Shown here in pieces: positions 53,081-62,433 of a DNA stretch of 64,000 bases. The translations under genes and the position numbers were made by a program. Under the pieces are notes generated by a model, which was not told where the DNA came from, ran no database searches, and saw only the letters and a list, made by a program, of their open reading frames with translations. The stretch is from Lactiplantibacillus fabifermentans DSM 21115 (GTDB lineage: Bacteria; Bacillota; Bacilli; Lactobacillales; Lactobacillaceae): the NCBI RefSeq assembly GCF_000498955.2, contig NZ_AYGX02000070.1, forward strand, positions 30,590 to 94,589. Direction: 5' to 3'. The first letter of the stretch is position 1; each line of letters starts with the position of its first letter.

Positions 53081-53205
53081 AGATACCAACGTGTAAGTCG
53101 CAATAACCGTAACCCTGATATTTGAGTTAAAAACCTACCGAAAACGCCGCCTTATCCCGTTATGAAGGTATCACAGTAATTGTACTTATTAACTCACTGT
53201 GTATT

Positions 53206-53317
53206 GAAAGTGGCGTTAACGGACATTTATTGACCGTTTACACCACGGACGCCTTTTGAGACTTGAGTGCCCAAAAGCGAGGTCCAAAAACGATGGAATT
53301 ATAGTCAGCCAACTGTG
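53206..53317 (+). repeat. Decayed copy of subtype B structured repeat
   Basis: Begins at the first arm (GAAAGTGGCGTTAACGG..CCGTTTACACCACGGACGCC) without the left closing strand. The loop has become ACATTTATTGA. After GCGAGGTCC the whole last arm is missing and the sequence jumps to ACGATGGAATTATAGTCAGC. GGTCC occurs at both ends of the missing segment in intact copies, so loss by recombination between these short repeats is likely. Confidence 0.75.
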
Positions 53318-53355
53318 CCAATAACCAGCTGCTACTAGCAATCTTCACCTGAATA

Positions 53356-53384
53356 AAAAAAGCGAGCCCTAATTTAGGACTCGC
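53356..53384 (-). terminator. Terminator of greA
   Basis: GCGAGCCCTAA (53362-53372) pairs with TTAGGACTCGC (53374-53384) with one mismatch; T tract on the minus strand from 53356-53361. Confidence 0.87.
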
Positions 53385-53400
53385 ACTTAAAACGCAAAAA

Positions 53401-53886
53401 TTATTCAGCGTTTTCAACCTTTAAAATCTTAACTTTCATCGAGCCAGCCGGAATGTTGATGCTGACTTCTTCATTCACCTTGTGACCGATTAAGCCTTTG
53501 GCGATTGGTGAATCGTTAGAAATCTTACCGCTCATCGGATCCGCTTCAGCCGCCCCAACAATGGTATAGCTTTCTGGTTCTTCATCAGGTAATTCTTGGA
53601 ACGTCACAATTTTACCAACGGAAACTTCAGAATCATCAATTTGTTCGCTATCAATGATTTCAGCGTATTGCAACATGTGTTCTTTCGACTTGATGTCGTT
53701 TTCCAATAAGCTTTGTTCATTTTTTGCTGATTCGTATTCAGAATTTTCAGATAAGTCCCCGTAACTACGGGCAATCTTAATTCGGTTAATAATTTCCGGA
53801 CGTTTGTTTAATTTTAAATCTTCGATTTCGCGTTCCAGCTTTTCTTTGCCGGCTTGCGTCATTGGATAAGTTTTTTCTTCAGCCAA
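53401..53886 (-). CDS. greA: Transcription elongation factor GreA
   Basis: Rescues backtracked RNA polymerase by stimulating transcript cleavage. The N-terminal coiled coil (about residues 10-75) contains the tip acidic pair in [18 protein letters not shown]; the C-terminal FKBP-like domain ends [13 protein letters not shown] at 53886 (AEEKTYPMT) behind GAGGAG gives 161 aa; a longer frame to 53937 has no support. Confidence 0.96.
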   Translation of the reverse strand: MAEEKTYPMTQAGKEKLEREIEDLKLNKRPEIINRIKIARSYGDLSENSEYESAKNEQSLLENDIKSKEHMLQYAEIIDSEQIDDSEVSVGKIVTFQELPDEEPESYTIVGAAEADPMSGKISNDSPIAKGLIGHKVNEEVSINIPAGSMKVKILKVENAE

Positions 53887-53994
53887 TGTTTCCACTCCTC
53901 TATTGCTAGTAATAGTTAACAGAGAACAGCCTACCATGTCGGATTTTTTTTGTAAACTGTCAAATCCGAAAAATAGGCTGTCCTTTAAGTTAGT

Positions 53995-54624
53995 TTATAA
54001 AATCGATCGTACTTTGGTCGTTAACAAGTCAATCGCGACTTCGTTTTCGCCACCCTCGGGCACAATGATGTCCGCATAACGCTTGGTCGGTTCAACGAAT
54101 TGGTGGTACATCGGTTTGACGGTCGCTAAATATTGTTCAATGACCCAATCTAAGGTCCGCCCACGTTCTTTGATATCGCGCTGAATGCGGCGAATAATCC
54201 GAATATCGTCATCGGTATCAACGAACACTTTAATGTCCATCAAGTCGCGTAAGCGTTGGTCGTCTAAAATCAACACCCCTTCGACAATAATGACGTCGCG
54301 TGGTTCTTGATGAATCGTTTTCGTACTCCGCGTCGATTGTTCATAGTCATAAACCGGCTTTTCAATCGCTTCGTAGTTAATCAATTGCTTGATTTGTTGA
54401 ATCATCAAGTCCGTATCAAATGCCAAGGGATGATCGTAATTGACTTCTCGGCGTTCCGCCATGGTCATCTCACTTTGATCATTGTAATACGAATCTTGTT
54501 GCAAAATTAATAATGACTGGCCAGACAACTGATTGTAAATGGCTTTACTAACGGTCGTCTTACCACTGCCTGAGCCACCGGTTACGCCGATGACGATGGG
54601 CCGTCGATGTTGTTGTTCACTCAT
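53995..54624 (-). CDS. udk: Uridine kinase
   Basis: Phosphorylates uridine and cytidine with GTP or ATP (pyrimidine salvage). P-loop [15 protein letters not shown] near residue 13, substrate region [21 protein letters not shown], then [11 protein letters not shown] and [15 protein letters not shown]. 209 aa. 17 bp after mltG and 57 bp before greA; the mltG-udk-greA order is usual in Lactobacillales. Confidence 0.97.
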   Translation of the reverse strand: MSEQQHRRPIVIGVTGGSGSGKTTVSKAIYNQLSGQSLLILQQDSYYNDQSEMTMAERREVNYDHPLAFDTDLMIQQIKQLINYEAIEKPVYDYEQSTRSTKTIHQEPRDVIIVEGVLILDDQRLRDLMDIKVFVDTDDDIRIIRRIQRDIKERGRTLDWVIEQYLATVKPMYHQFVEPTKRYADIIVPEGGENEVAIDLLTTKVRSIL

Positions 54625-54641
54625 TTAAAAGGTAGCCTCGT

Positions 54642-55826
54642 TTATTTTTCCGCTGCTTCGTTGTGCTTGGAAACTTTCTGGATATTCGCCGCATGTTGCG
54701 CTGCGGTCTTCGCATAGTACACATCACCGGTCTTCAAATCAGCGACGAAGTACATGTAACCTTTGCTACGTTCGGATGGTTTCAAGACGGACTTGATGGA
54801 AATCAAGCTCGGACTGTTAAACGGTCCTGGACCATAGCCTAAATGTAACCGTAAGTTATATGGTGACTTGTTTTGTAAGTCTTTGGCCGTCAACGTGGTC
54901 TTCGTTGAATTAATGGCATAAAGCACCGAAATATCCGAATCTAAACGCCATTGGTCGGCAATCCGGTTTTCAAAGACCCCCGCAATAATCCGGCGATCTT
55001 TCGTGGTGCTACCTTCACGTTCAACTAACGAAGCTAACGTCAACATGTGTTGCACCGTCAAATTCTTTTTCTTGATGGTCGTGTAGTATGGTTGCAACTC
55101 TTGGTCGGTCTTTTGAACCATTTGCGTGACTAATTGCTTCAAGGTCGTCTTCTTACCAACTTCATAAGTTGCTGGGAACAAGTAACCTTCTAAGCGATAG
55201 CGCACATTTTTGGCCTTCATCGCTGAACCTAACAGTTCTGGATACTTCTTGGCTAAGGAGTTAATGAATGTTTTATCTTTCATCAACGTCAAAAATTCTT
55301 TCGACGTAAAGTCCGTTTGTTTTTGAATCGTCGTGGCAATTGTCTTAATCTGACTACCTTCAACGACTAATACTCGGCCACTCTTACTTTGAACTGGCTC
55401 AGATGACCCACCTTTATTCAAGGCTTTGGCAATCTGCGACAAGCTCATCGATGGCTTCAATTGATAATAGCCCGCATGGAAGTTCGACAAGTTATGGGCT
55501 TTTGTCCAATATTCAAAGACAAAACCGCTCTTGATAATCTTCTTAGATTGTAAAATCTCCGCAATCTTTTTGACATTCGAGCCATAAGGAATATCTACTT
55601 GTACGACCTGGGTGTCGTTCTTGTTATATGGCTGCGTCGCGTTATCAAAGTAACGATAACCGAGTACCCCAATAATGACAAGCAAAGCTACCAAAATCCC
55701 AATCACGCCACCAATGACGCGCTTAGAAAACTTCTTACGTTCTTTTTGTACCACGGGACTTGGCTCAGTGGCCGTCCGATGGTCTTTTTGGTCCTTTGGA
55801 TCTTGGTTATCTTGGTCGTTATTCAA
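54642..55826 (-). CDS. mltG: Endolytic transglycosylase MltG
   Basis: Cuts nascent glycan strands and sets their length during elongation. N-terminal cytosolic polar stretch (about 40 residues, DNQDPKDQKDHR), one TM helix (about 45-65), then a LysM-like subdomain and the YceG catalytic domain with the essential Glu in LASLVEREGST and the conserved NLRLHLGYGPGPFNSPS-like loop. TTG at 55826 behind GGAGGGG is preferred over an ATG at 55841 that lies on the ribosome site. About 394 aa. Confidence 0.94.
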   Translation of the reverse strand: MNNDQDNQDPKDQKDHRTATEPSPVVQKERKKFSKRVIGGVIGILVALLVIIGVLGYRYFDNATQPYNKNDTQVVQVDIPYGSNVKKIAEILQSKKIIKSGFVFEYWTKAHNLSNFHAGYYQLKPSMSLSQIAKALNKGGSSEPVQSKSGRVLVVEGSQIKTIATTIQKQTDFTSKEFLTLMKDKTFINSLAKKYPELLGSAMKAKNVRYRLEGYLFPATYEVGKKTTLKQLVTQMVQKTDQELQPYYTTIKKKNLTVQHMLTLASLVEREGSTTKDRRIIAGVFENRIADQWRLDSDISVLYAINSTKTTLTAKDLQNKSPYNLRLHLGYGPGPFNSPSLISIKSVLKPSERSKGYMYFVADLKTGDVYYAKTAAQHAANIQKVSKHNEAAEK

Positions 55827-56370
55827 TTTTCGCCCCTCCATTTATTGATTAATCCTACCAATTATACAAAAATCAAGCCTAGTTTGCACTAGTTTGAGCA
55901 TAGTTTTAGGCTTTTTTAAGTTCAGTCCCACGACCAAACTTACCGTTTTCAGTCGATTAGAACCCGAACTCACAAATACCGCCGACTAATTATGCTTTAT
56001 TAGTAAGTTTTATGAAAAATAGGAATCAGGCGATTTACAAATGATTGGTAATTACAATTATTGATGATTACCGGATTTTACACCAATTTAATTTAGTATT
56101 TAGCCAATTATCGTCAATAATTTTTGTTACCTACAAAAACGTCAGCCTTCCAATCAACACTCATTTTGCCTATCAAACTCATCACGCACAAAACCCCGGT
56201 ACCAAAGCCCGGGGTTTTATTGCGCGTATATCACTAATTAATCGTTCAAAATAGGTCTACCGAAAGTTTCACGCCATCAAACCGCCATGGACATTATCCG
56301 ATAAACCGTTAAAACCGCTCAACTATCGCTTGGGCATTCCAGCTAGTTGCGACCGGCGGCACCGCACAAA
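55827..56370. other. Gene-free spacer with one isolated terminator-like hairpin
   Basis: About 540 bp between mltG and pheT with no gene recognised. AAAACCCCGG (56190-56199) and CCGGGGTTTT (56209-56218) form a perfect 10-bp stem with A and T flanks. It lies 150 bp past the pheT stop, so it may end pheST or an unseen short transcript. Confidence 0.55.
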
Positions 56371-58791
56371 TTAGCGAATTTCAGCGCCTAAGTCATCCGT
56401 CAAGGCCGTTAAGACCTTTTCAAAGGCTTTGGTCACATCATCGTCAACCAAGGTCGCGTTTTGGTCTTGATACGTCAACGTATAAGCTAAGGACTTCTTA
56501 CCAGTTGGCACGTTCTTGCCATTGTAGACGTCAAAAAGTTGGACTTTTTGTAAATGGGCCCCACCCTTATCATTGATCAAGGCCACGATAGCGGCGTTTG
56601 ACACTTGGTCATCAATTAACATCGCCACATCGCGAGTAATGCTTGGGAACTTCGAGATTGGTTGATATTGTTGATGCGCTTTTGGTGCGGCAATCAATGC
56701 AGCTAAGTCTAATTCGAAAACATAAGTTTCACGAATCTTGTAAGCTTTCGCGGTTGTTGGATGAACTTGCCCGACGAACCCAACTAAGTCGTCGCCAACG
56801 TAAATGTTAGCCGTCCGCCCAGGGTGCATTTCGGGATGGTCCGTCGTCGCTTCATACCGAACTGGTTCGGCTAAAGCCAAGCTCTTCAAATAGCCTTCGA
56901 CAATCCCTTTGATTTGATAAAAATCAACGGGATTTTCAGCGGTACCCCAAGTCTTTTCAACCATTGAACCAGTAATCGCGCCGGCAATATGTTCGACTTC
57001 TTTAGGGCGAACTTGTTCCGGTTGGCTGAAGAAGACGCGGCCTTCTTCGTATAAGGCCACATTATGTTCTTTACGGGCATTGTTATAAGCTAAGTCATCT
57101 AATAACCCAGAGATTAAGCTTAAACGCAACGTCGTCCGTTCTGAACTCATTGGGAAGTCTAACTTCGTGACATCACTGGCATGTAACGCAAAGGCCCGCG
57201 CCTTGGTTTCCGTCGTTAAGGAATAACTGATGGCTTGGGTTAAGCCGGCACTTTCCATTAACTTCCGGGAATCGCGAATGATTTGTTGCGTTTCGTTTAA
57301 CTTACCAATCGTTGGTTGCCCGGTTGGTAACGTCGATGGCAAGTTATCGTAACCATATAAACGAGCGACTTCTTCAATCAAGTCAGCCGGAATGTGAATA
57401 TCCCAACGGCGCGAAGGAATCGTTACCGTATATTCGTTGTCGGTCGAAACCGTGGTTGGGAAGTCCAACCGCCGGAAGATATCAGCGACCGTCTCAGCGC
57501 TTAATTCCGTCCCTAAGACGTGGTTGATTCGTGATAACGTGATTTTAACCGTTACTGGTTCGACGTCTTCATCACGACCAATCACGGTCCCGTTAGCAAC
57601 AGTCCCGTTGCCTAATTCGGCAATCATGGCGGCGGCAGCATCTAACGCCGTTTGAGTGGCGCCATGATCGATGCCACGTTCATAACGCATCGATGCTTCA
57701 CTGTGCAAGTTATGGTTATGCGCCGTTTTGCGAATCTTGACCGCATCAAAGACCGCGCCTTCTAAGGCAATCGACGTGGTCATATCAGTGACTTCACTGT
57801 CTAAGCCACCCATCGTGCCGGCCAAACAAATTGGTTGGTCGTTGCTACAAATCAACAAGTCAGAATCAAGTAAATCGCGTTCTTCACCATCTAAGGTCGT
57901 CAACGTTTCGCCCGCCTTGGCAAAACGCACGTTAACTTTGCCCGCCGTTAATGAATCATAGTCAAATGCATGTAGCGGTTGACCATATTGCATCAAGATG
58001 TAGTTCGTCGCATCGACCACGTTATTGATGGGCCGCATGCCCGCGTTCCATAAGCGAATTTGTAACCACAATGGACTTGGTGCCACCGTTACGTTTTTGA
58101 TTAAGCGCATCTTGTATTGCGGAACGGCTTGTTCGTCAGCTTCTACGGTGACATCTAAGTCATCGTCGGCTAAATCATCAGTTGCTTCATGTAAATCAAC
58201 CGTGGGCATCGTCGGCGTTTGGTCATAAATAGCGGCTAATTCATGGGCGGTGCCGTTCATGCTCAACATGTCGCCACGGTTCGGTGTCACGGACATGTCG
58301 ATAATTTCATCGTCCATTCCGATGTATGAGAAGACCGGTTCACCGGGTTTAGCATCGGCTGGTAAGATGAAAATACCATCGGCGACTTCTTTAGGTACGA
58401 GTTTTTCGTCGAAGCCTAATTCGTCTAAGGCACATAACATCCCGTTTGAAACCACGCCGCGCATCTTACTACGCTTGATTTTAGTGTGATCACCAATCCA
58501 AGAGTTTGGTAAAGCAACGATTACTTTTTCGCCGGCCGCCACGTTCGGCGCGCCACAAACGATTTGAATCGGGTCTTCTTCGCCAACATCTACTTGGCAA
58601 ATGTGTAAATGGTCTGAATCAGGATGTTCAACGCATTCTAAAACATCCCCGACGACGACTTTTTTCAACCCTTCACTGGGCCGAATCACGCCGTCAACTT
58701 CGACGGCCGTGCGTTCAATTTTTTCTGCTAATTCATCGGCTGGCAGGTCCAGCTTCAAATAATCGCGTAACCATGCATAAGAAATTTTCAT
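56371..58791 (-). CDS. pheT: Phenylalanyl-tRNA synthetase beta subunit
   Basis: Structural, editing and tRNA-binding subunit of the alpha2-beta2 enzyme. Order: OB-fold tRNA-binding domain (about 40-150, VVVGDVLECVEHPDSDHLHI), B3/B4 editing domain (about 210-390, YGQPLHAFDYD), B5 domain (405-475), catalytic-like fold, and the C-terminal FDX-ACB domain (ISKFPSITRDVAMLI). 806 aa, full length. ATG at 58791, 9 bp after pheS. Confidence 0.97.
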   Translation of the reverse strand: MKISYAWLRDYLKLDLPADELAEKIERTAVEVDGVIRPSEGLKKVVVGDVLECVEHPDSDHLHICQVDVGEEDPIQIVCGAPNVAAGEKVIVALPNSWIGDHTKIKRSKMRGVVSNGMLCALDELGFDEKLVPKEVADGIFILPADAKPGEPVFSYIGMDDEIIDMSVTPNRGDMLSMNGTAHELAAIYDQTPTMPTVDLHEATDDLADDDLDVTVEADEQAVPQYKMRLIKNVTVAPSPLWLQIRLWNAGMRPINNVVDATNYILMQYGQPLHAFDYDSLTAGKVNVRFAKAGETLTTLDGEERDLLDSDLLICSNDQPICLAGTMGGLDSEVTDMTTSIALEGAVFDAVKIRKTAHNHNLHSEASMRYERGIDHGATQTALDAAAAMIAELGNGTVANGTVIGRDEDVEPVTVKITLSRINHVLGTELSAETVADIFRRLDFPTTVSTDNEYTVTIPSRRWDIHIPADLIEEVARLYGYDNLPSTLPTGQPTIGKLNETQQIIRDSRKLMESAGLTQAISYSLTTETKARAFALHASDVTKLDFPMSSERTTLRLSLISGLLDDLAYNNARKEHNVALYEEGRVFFSQPEQVRPKEVEHIAGAITGSMVEKTWGTAENPVDFYQIKGIVEGYLKSLALAEPVRYEATTDHPEMHPGRTANIYVGDDLVGFVGQVHPTTAKAYKIRETYVFELDLAALIAAPKAHQQYQPISKFPSITRDVAMLIDDQVSNAAIVALINDKGGAHLQKVQLFDVYNGKNVPTGKKSLAYTLTYQDQNATLVDDDVTKAFEKVLTALTDDLGAEIR

Positions 58792-58800
58792 TCGATCCGC

Positions 58801-59847
58801 CTAACCTTTCTTGTAAAACTGTGATAAGAACCGGACATCGTTTAAGTAGAAGTTCCGGATATCATCCACACCGTATTTCAACATTGCAAACCGGTCCGGC
58901 CCTAAACCAAAGGCAAAGCCACCGTATTCTTCGGGGTCAATCCCTGACATTTCTAAGACGTGCGGATGCACCATGCCGGCCCCTAAAACTTCAATCCAGC
59001 CGGTTTGCTTACAAATGGCGCAACCTTTACCATTACAGTTAAAGCAAGTAACGTCAGCTTCCACGGATGGTTCCGTAAATGGGAAGTAACTTGGCCGTAA
59101 CCGGACTTCGAATTGGTCGCCGAATAATTCGTTGGCAACTAACGTTAAGGTCCCTTTCAAATCGGCCATCGTAATGTGCTTGTCGACGACTAGCCCTTCG
59201 ATTTGATGGAATTGATGTGAATGGGTCGCATCATCAGTATCCCGACGATAAACACGGCCAGGTGATAACACTTTTAATGGGCCTTTGGAGAAATCATGAT
59301 TTTCCAATGAGCGTGGTTGGTCCGCGGAAGTTTGCGTCCGCAACAAGACATCCTTGGTGATATAGAACGTATCTTGCATATCACGGGCGGGATGGTCTTT
59401 GGGTAAGTTCAAACGTTCGAAGTTGTAGTAATCTTCTTCAACTTCATCCCCATCGACGATTTGATAACCCATCCCGATAAATAAATCTTCGAGTTCGGTG
59501 ATAATTTGGGTAATCACATGGGGTTGGCCTTGAGGGACTTCACGACCCGGTAAGGTCACGTCTAATTTTTCGGCGACTAATTGTTTGTTGACCGCCGCTT
59601 GTTCCAATTCTTCGCGCCGTTCGTCAATCGCGCCTTGCAAGCGATCCCGGACTTCGTTAGCATAGGCCCCAACTTTGGGCCGTTCTTCTGGCGTTAAATC
59701 GCGCATACCGCGCAAGACTTCCGTGATGGGGCCTTTTTTACCAAGCAAATCAACTTTAACTTGATTGACTTTTTTCAAGACGTCGGCTGATTTAATGTCA
59801 GCCAAGCCTTGATCGCGTAATTCAGTTAACCGATCTTGTAAGCTCAT
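58801..59847 (-). CDS. pheS: Phenylalanyl-tRNA synthetase alpha subunit
   Basis: Catalytic subunit charging tRNA-Phe. N-terminal coiled coil (1-90), class II motif 2 [14 protein letters not shown] and the [12 protein letters not shown] segment, plus a four-cysteine group [17 protein letters not shown] of zinc-ribbon type found in some Lactobacillales PheS. Motif 3 is [14 protein letters not shown]. The substrate-pocket Ala in FAFGLGPDR is present. GGAGG precedes the ATG. Transcribed behind a Phe T-box. Confidence 0.97.
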   Translation of the reverse strand: MSLQDRLTELRDQGLADIKSADVLKKVNQVKVDLLGKKGPITEVLRGMRDLTPEERPKVGAYANEVRDRLQGAIDERREELEQAAVNKQLVAEKLDVTLPGREVPQGQPHVITQIITELEDLFIGMGYQIVDGDEVEEDYYNFERLNLPKDHPARDMQDTFYITKDVLLRTQTSADQPRSLENHDFSKGPLKVLSPGRVYRRDTDDATHSHQFHQIEGLVVDKHITMADLKGTLTLVANELFGDQFEVRLRPSYFPFTEPSVEADVTCFNCNGKGCAICKQTGWIEVLGAGMVHPHVLEMSGIDPEEYGGFAFGLGPDRFAMLKYGVDDIRNFYLNDVRFLSQFYKKG

Positions 59848-59904
59848 TAATATTCCTCCATTTTTTACTGGTGACTAACCATCGTTTTGAACACTTTTAG
59901 ACAC

Positions 59905-60164
59905 AAAAAGACCTCGTCCTAAAAAGGGACGAGGTCATCGCGGTACCACCCTTGTTCGTTGAACCTAGCAAGTCTAGGTGTCAACGCACTTTCACCGGAT
60001 AACGGCCGGGTACCGGAAAATTATTTGTTATCTAAACGCCCAATTTCAGCTCGGAGAGTGAATTCATTAGTTTAAGTCGTCGGAGTGCTTCCAGTCGCTG
60101 ACACTCGTTCCTGGGACGCCGCTACTAATTACTAGTTCTCGTCTATGCCTTTGTCTACTTTTTT
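59905..60164 (-). promoter_or_regulatory. T-box riboswitch (Phe) upstream of pheST
   Basis: Minus-strand leader with the invariant T-box AAGGGTGGTACCGCG (59939-59953) and a terminator GACCTCGTCC/GGGACGAGGTC (59910-59936) with T tract. In Stem I an AATGAATTCACTC segment puts specifier codon TTC (Phe) at 60060-60062. Uncharged tRNA-Phe would stabilise the antiterminator and switch on pheST. Confidence 0.95.
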
Positions 60165-60193
60165 AGTTTAGGGCAAACTAAGCACACCGTCAA
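60165..60193 (-). promoter_or_regulatory. Promoter of the pheST T-box transcript
   Basis: On the minus strand TTGACG (60188-60193) and TAAACT (60165-60170) are 17 bp apart. The -35 lies 7 bp from the stop codon of the upstream regulator gene. Confidence 0.75.
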
Positions 60194-60199
60194 GCTTTA

Positions 60200-60568
60200 T
60201 TAGCAAGATTGACTAGGACTGTACCACTTATCCGACCAGTTGTGAACGGTCGTCATAACTTGACGCAAGTCCGCACCTTTATCGGTTAAGCGATATTCGA
60301 TCAACGCGGAATCACAGTGGGTCACGCGGCTCACGATGCCATTAGCTTCCAATTCCTTCAAACGCACCACTAACACGCGGTCACTGCATTTAGGAATCCG
60401 ACGCGCTAAGTTTTTAAAGCGTTGCGGGCCATCTTCAAGTAAGACGTCAATAATTAGGCCGTTCCACTTCTTACCTAAGATTGAGAATGTCTTTTCAAAT
60501 TTGGGACACAGTTCGAATTGGGAATCCACGGTCGTGTTATCAACCGTATCTAGCATCATTTCTGACAT
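60200..60568 (-). CDS. HxlR-family transcriptional regulator
   Basis: 122-aa winged-helix regulator. The HxlR core is clear: CPKFEKTFSILGKKWNGLII, QRFKNLARRIPKCSDRVLVVRLKELEANGIV and YRLTDKGADLRQVM. The Cys at the start of the core is the residue often used for thiol or electrophile sensing in this family. ATG at 60568 has GGAGG at 8 nt; a longer frame to 60583 begins inside that site. It lies 23 bp from the HD-hydrolase gene, probably co-transcribed. Confidence 0.9.
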   Translation of the reverse strand: MSEMMLDTVDNTTVDSQFELCPKFEKTFSILGKKWNGLIIDVLLEDGPQRFKNLARRIPKCSDRVLVVRLKELEANGIVSRVTHCDSALIEYRLTDKGADLRQVMTTVHNWSDKWYSPSQSC

Positions 60569-60591
60569 AAGCATGACCTCCATAAGTCCTA

Positions 60592-61101
60592 TTAACCGGC
60601 GGAGACCTTGTTGCCCCGGATCCGATCTAATTGCTTGGCCACTTTATTACGTAATGGTCCAAAAAATTCATGTTCTGCTTCATAATCATCGACTAAAGAG
60701 ACTAACAAACTTTCACGATACTTGGGCAGGGCTAACGTTGCGCCAAACATGTGCTTTAAAATGATATCTTTTTCCATCGGCGTTAACTTGGTCAGCTTTT
60801 CAGCATTCCGTAAAGCAACGCGCGGATGAATAAAGGCGTGCGACCCTAAGTCAAACTTAGTTTCGCGCCAATCATAGTAAAACAAATCATGCAAAAGACC
60901 ACCACGGGCAACCGCGGTCGCGTTTAAGTGCCACTTCTTCGCGAACACATAACTGTCATAAGAAACTGCAATTGAGTGATCCAATCGATTCGAATGGTGA
61001 TGTTGGGTAAAATCAGCTAACCGTTGAACGGCTGGTTGGGCTAATAAATCGGCCACAATTGCCACATACTCAGAATCTTGTTTCCATGCATTGGTTTTCA
61101 T
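60592..61101 (-). CDS. HD-domain phosphohydrolase
   Basis: 169-aa protein with HD signature residues: HHHSNRLDHSIAVS, then GGLLHDLFYYDW and the third His in HAFIHPRVALRNAEKL. Such small HD proteins hydrolyse nucleotides or small phosphates; the substrate here is unknown. Upstream of and near the HxlR gene. Confidence 0.88.
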   Translation of the reverse strand: MKTNAWKQDSEYVAIVADLLAQPAVQRLADFTQHHHSNRLDHSIAVSYDSYVFAKKWHLNATAVARGGLLHDLFYYDWRETKFDLGSHAFIHPRVALRNAEKLTKLTPMEKDIILKHMFGATLALPKYRESLLVSLVDDYEAEHEFFGPLRNKVAKQLDRIRGNKVSAG

Positions 61102-61199
61102 TGAAAGCTCCCTTTACTATAATATCTAACGCTATCCTACCAAAAAGTAAGTGAATTTGAAAGTATTTTGTCCAATAAAGTGCGACGCTGGCCCGTCAT

Positions 61200-61970
61200 T
61201 TAGCGGTATAAGCCAAACATCAAAATCCCCGCCGCAATCGCCACGTTCAGTGATTCGGCGCGCCCTTTGATCGGAATATAAAGATTTTTATCCGTTTGGG
61301 CTAACAATTCTGCACTCATCCCGTTGCCTTCATTACCCATAATTAACCCGAAACTCGCTGGCGCGTCAATATCTAAATATTGCGCCGCTTCCGGATTCAA
61401 TTCGGACCCATAGACCGGTAAGTTTTCCGCGTGCAACCGGGCCACTAAGGCGGTCAAATCCGTACTAATCAGTTGTAAGTGGAATTGGCTGCCTTGCATC
61501 GACCGTTCAACTTTGGGTTGGTGAATATCGACGGTCCCAGTTCCAAAGGCCACGCCGGCAAAACCAGCCGCATCGGCTGTCCGGACCATTGTCCCAATGT
61601 TACCAGGATCTTGCACGTTGTCTAAGAGTAACCAGGGCCGACTCAAATCAAGGTTAGCCAACGGATCATCGTCAACTTTAGGTAACTGGGCTAACGCAAA
61701 GACCCCTTGTGGCGTGACTGTGGCACTAATATGGTTAGCCACTTCATCGGAAATCTCAATGACGGCCGGGAACTTGGTTAAATCAGGCTGACTGGCTAAT
61801 TGTTTTTCCGTAATGAGTAATGTCTTGATACTCACATGGGCTTTTACAGCTTCGTTGACCAAATGCCAACCATCCAGCAAATACAAGCTTTGTTGTTTAC
61901 GCCCTTTTTTAGTTTGGAGCTTTTTCCACGCCTTGACGTGCACATTTTGTAATGAGTTAATTTTTTCCAT
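61200..61970 (-). CDS. TrmH/SpoU-family RNA 2'-O-methyltransferase
   Basis: 256-aa SPOUT methyltransferase. N-terminal L30e-like substrate-binding domain (1-95), then the knotted domain with motif 1 LLLDNVQDPGNIGTMVRTAD, motif 2 LIMGNEGNGMSAEL and motif 3 YIPIKGRAESLNVAIAAGI. Close in type to YsgA/RlmB; the target nucleotide in 23S rRNA or tRNA cannot be fixed from sequence. Its position next to acyP and upstream of pheST matches ysgA of Bacillus. Confidence 0.93.
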   Translation of the reverse strand: MEKINSLQNVHVKAWKKLQTKKGRKQQSLYLLDGWHLVNEAVKAHVSIKTLLITEKQLASQPDLTKFPAVIEISDEVANHISATVTPQGVFALAQLPKVDDDPLANLDLSRPWLLLDNVQDPGNIGTMVRTADAAGFAGVAFGTGTVDIHQPKVERSMQGSQFHLQLISTDLTALVARLHAENLPVYGSELNPEAAQYLDIDAPASFGLIMGNEGNGMSAELLAQTDKNLYIPIKGRAESLNVAIAAGILMFGLYR

Positions 61971-62096
61971 CTAATCGCTACCTTATCCCGTCTATATTTA
62001 GGAATAGTATAGCATATCACCGCACCCCGCTTTCGTGATATTATATAAGTATTAATCGAACTCTTACTTATATCTAAGTGAACAGGAAGTGAGCAA

Positions 62097-62369
62097 ATGC
62101 GCGCAGTTACCTTACAAGCTAGTGGTCGCGTCCAAGGCGTGGGCTTTCGGTGGGCTACTAAAGTCGCCGCTGACAAATGTGGCGTCAATGGTATCGTTCG
62201 GAATTTGATGGATGGGTCCGTTTTCATTGAAGCCGAGGGCGAAGATCAACGCGTCCAAGTATTTATCGACGTTATTCGGCAATCACCGACCGATTTTGGC
62301 CGCGTTGACAAGCTGATCGTTAAAGACGTTGAGCCGCAAAACTACCATAATTTTCGGATAACTAATTGA
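62097..62369 (+). CDS. acyP: Acylphosphatase
   Basis: 90-aa enzyme hydrolysing acyl phosphates such as 1,3-bisphosphoglycerate or acetyl phosphate. Catalytic Arg18 in GRVQGVGFRW and Asn36 in GIVRNLMDGSV are both present. ATG has GGAAGTGAG upstream. Divergent from the methyltransferase gene and 64 bp before yidC. Confidence 0.95.
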   Translation: MRAVTLQASGRVQGVGFRWATKVAADKCGVNGIVRNLMDGSVFIEAEGEDQRVQVFIDVIRQSPTDFGRVDKLIVKDVEPQNYHNFRITN

Positions 62370-62433
62370 AATCCCCCGGCGTCTTTAGTATCATCTAGTT
62401 TATATGATTTAATATAAAGGGGATTATTAACCA

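Noticed and set aside
58506..59042. 178-codon frame antisense to pheS/pheT
   Set aside because: Lies opposite two conserved synthetase genes; Arg/Ser/His-rich composition typical of antisense frames.
59905..60164. Independent small RNA upstream of pheS
   Set aside because: The T-box motif, specifier codon and terminator explain the structure completely.
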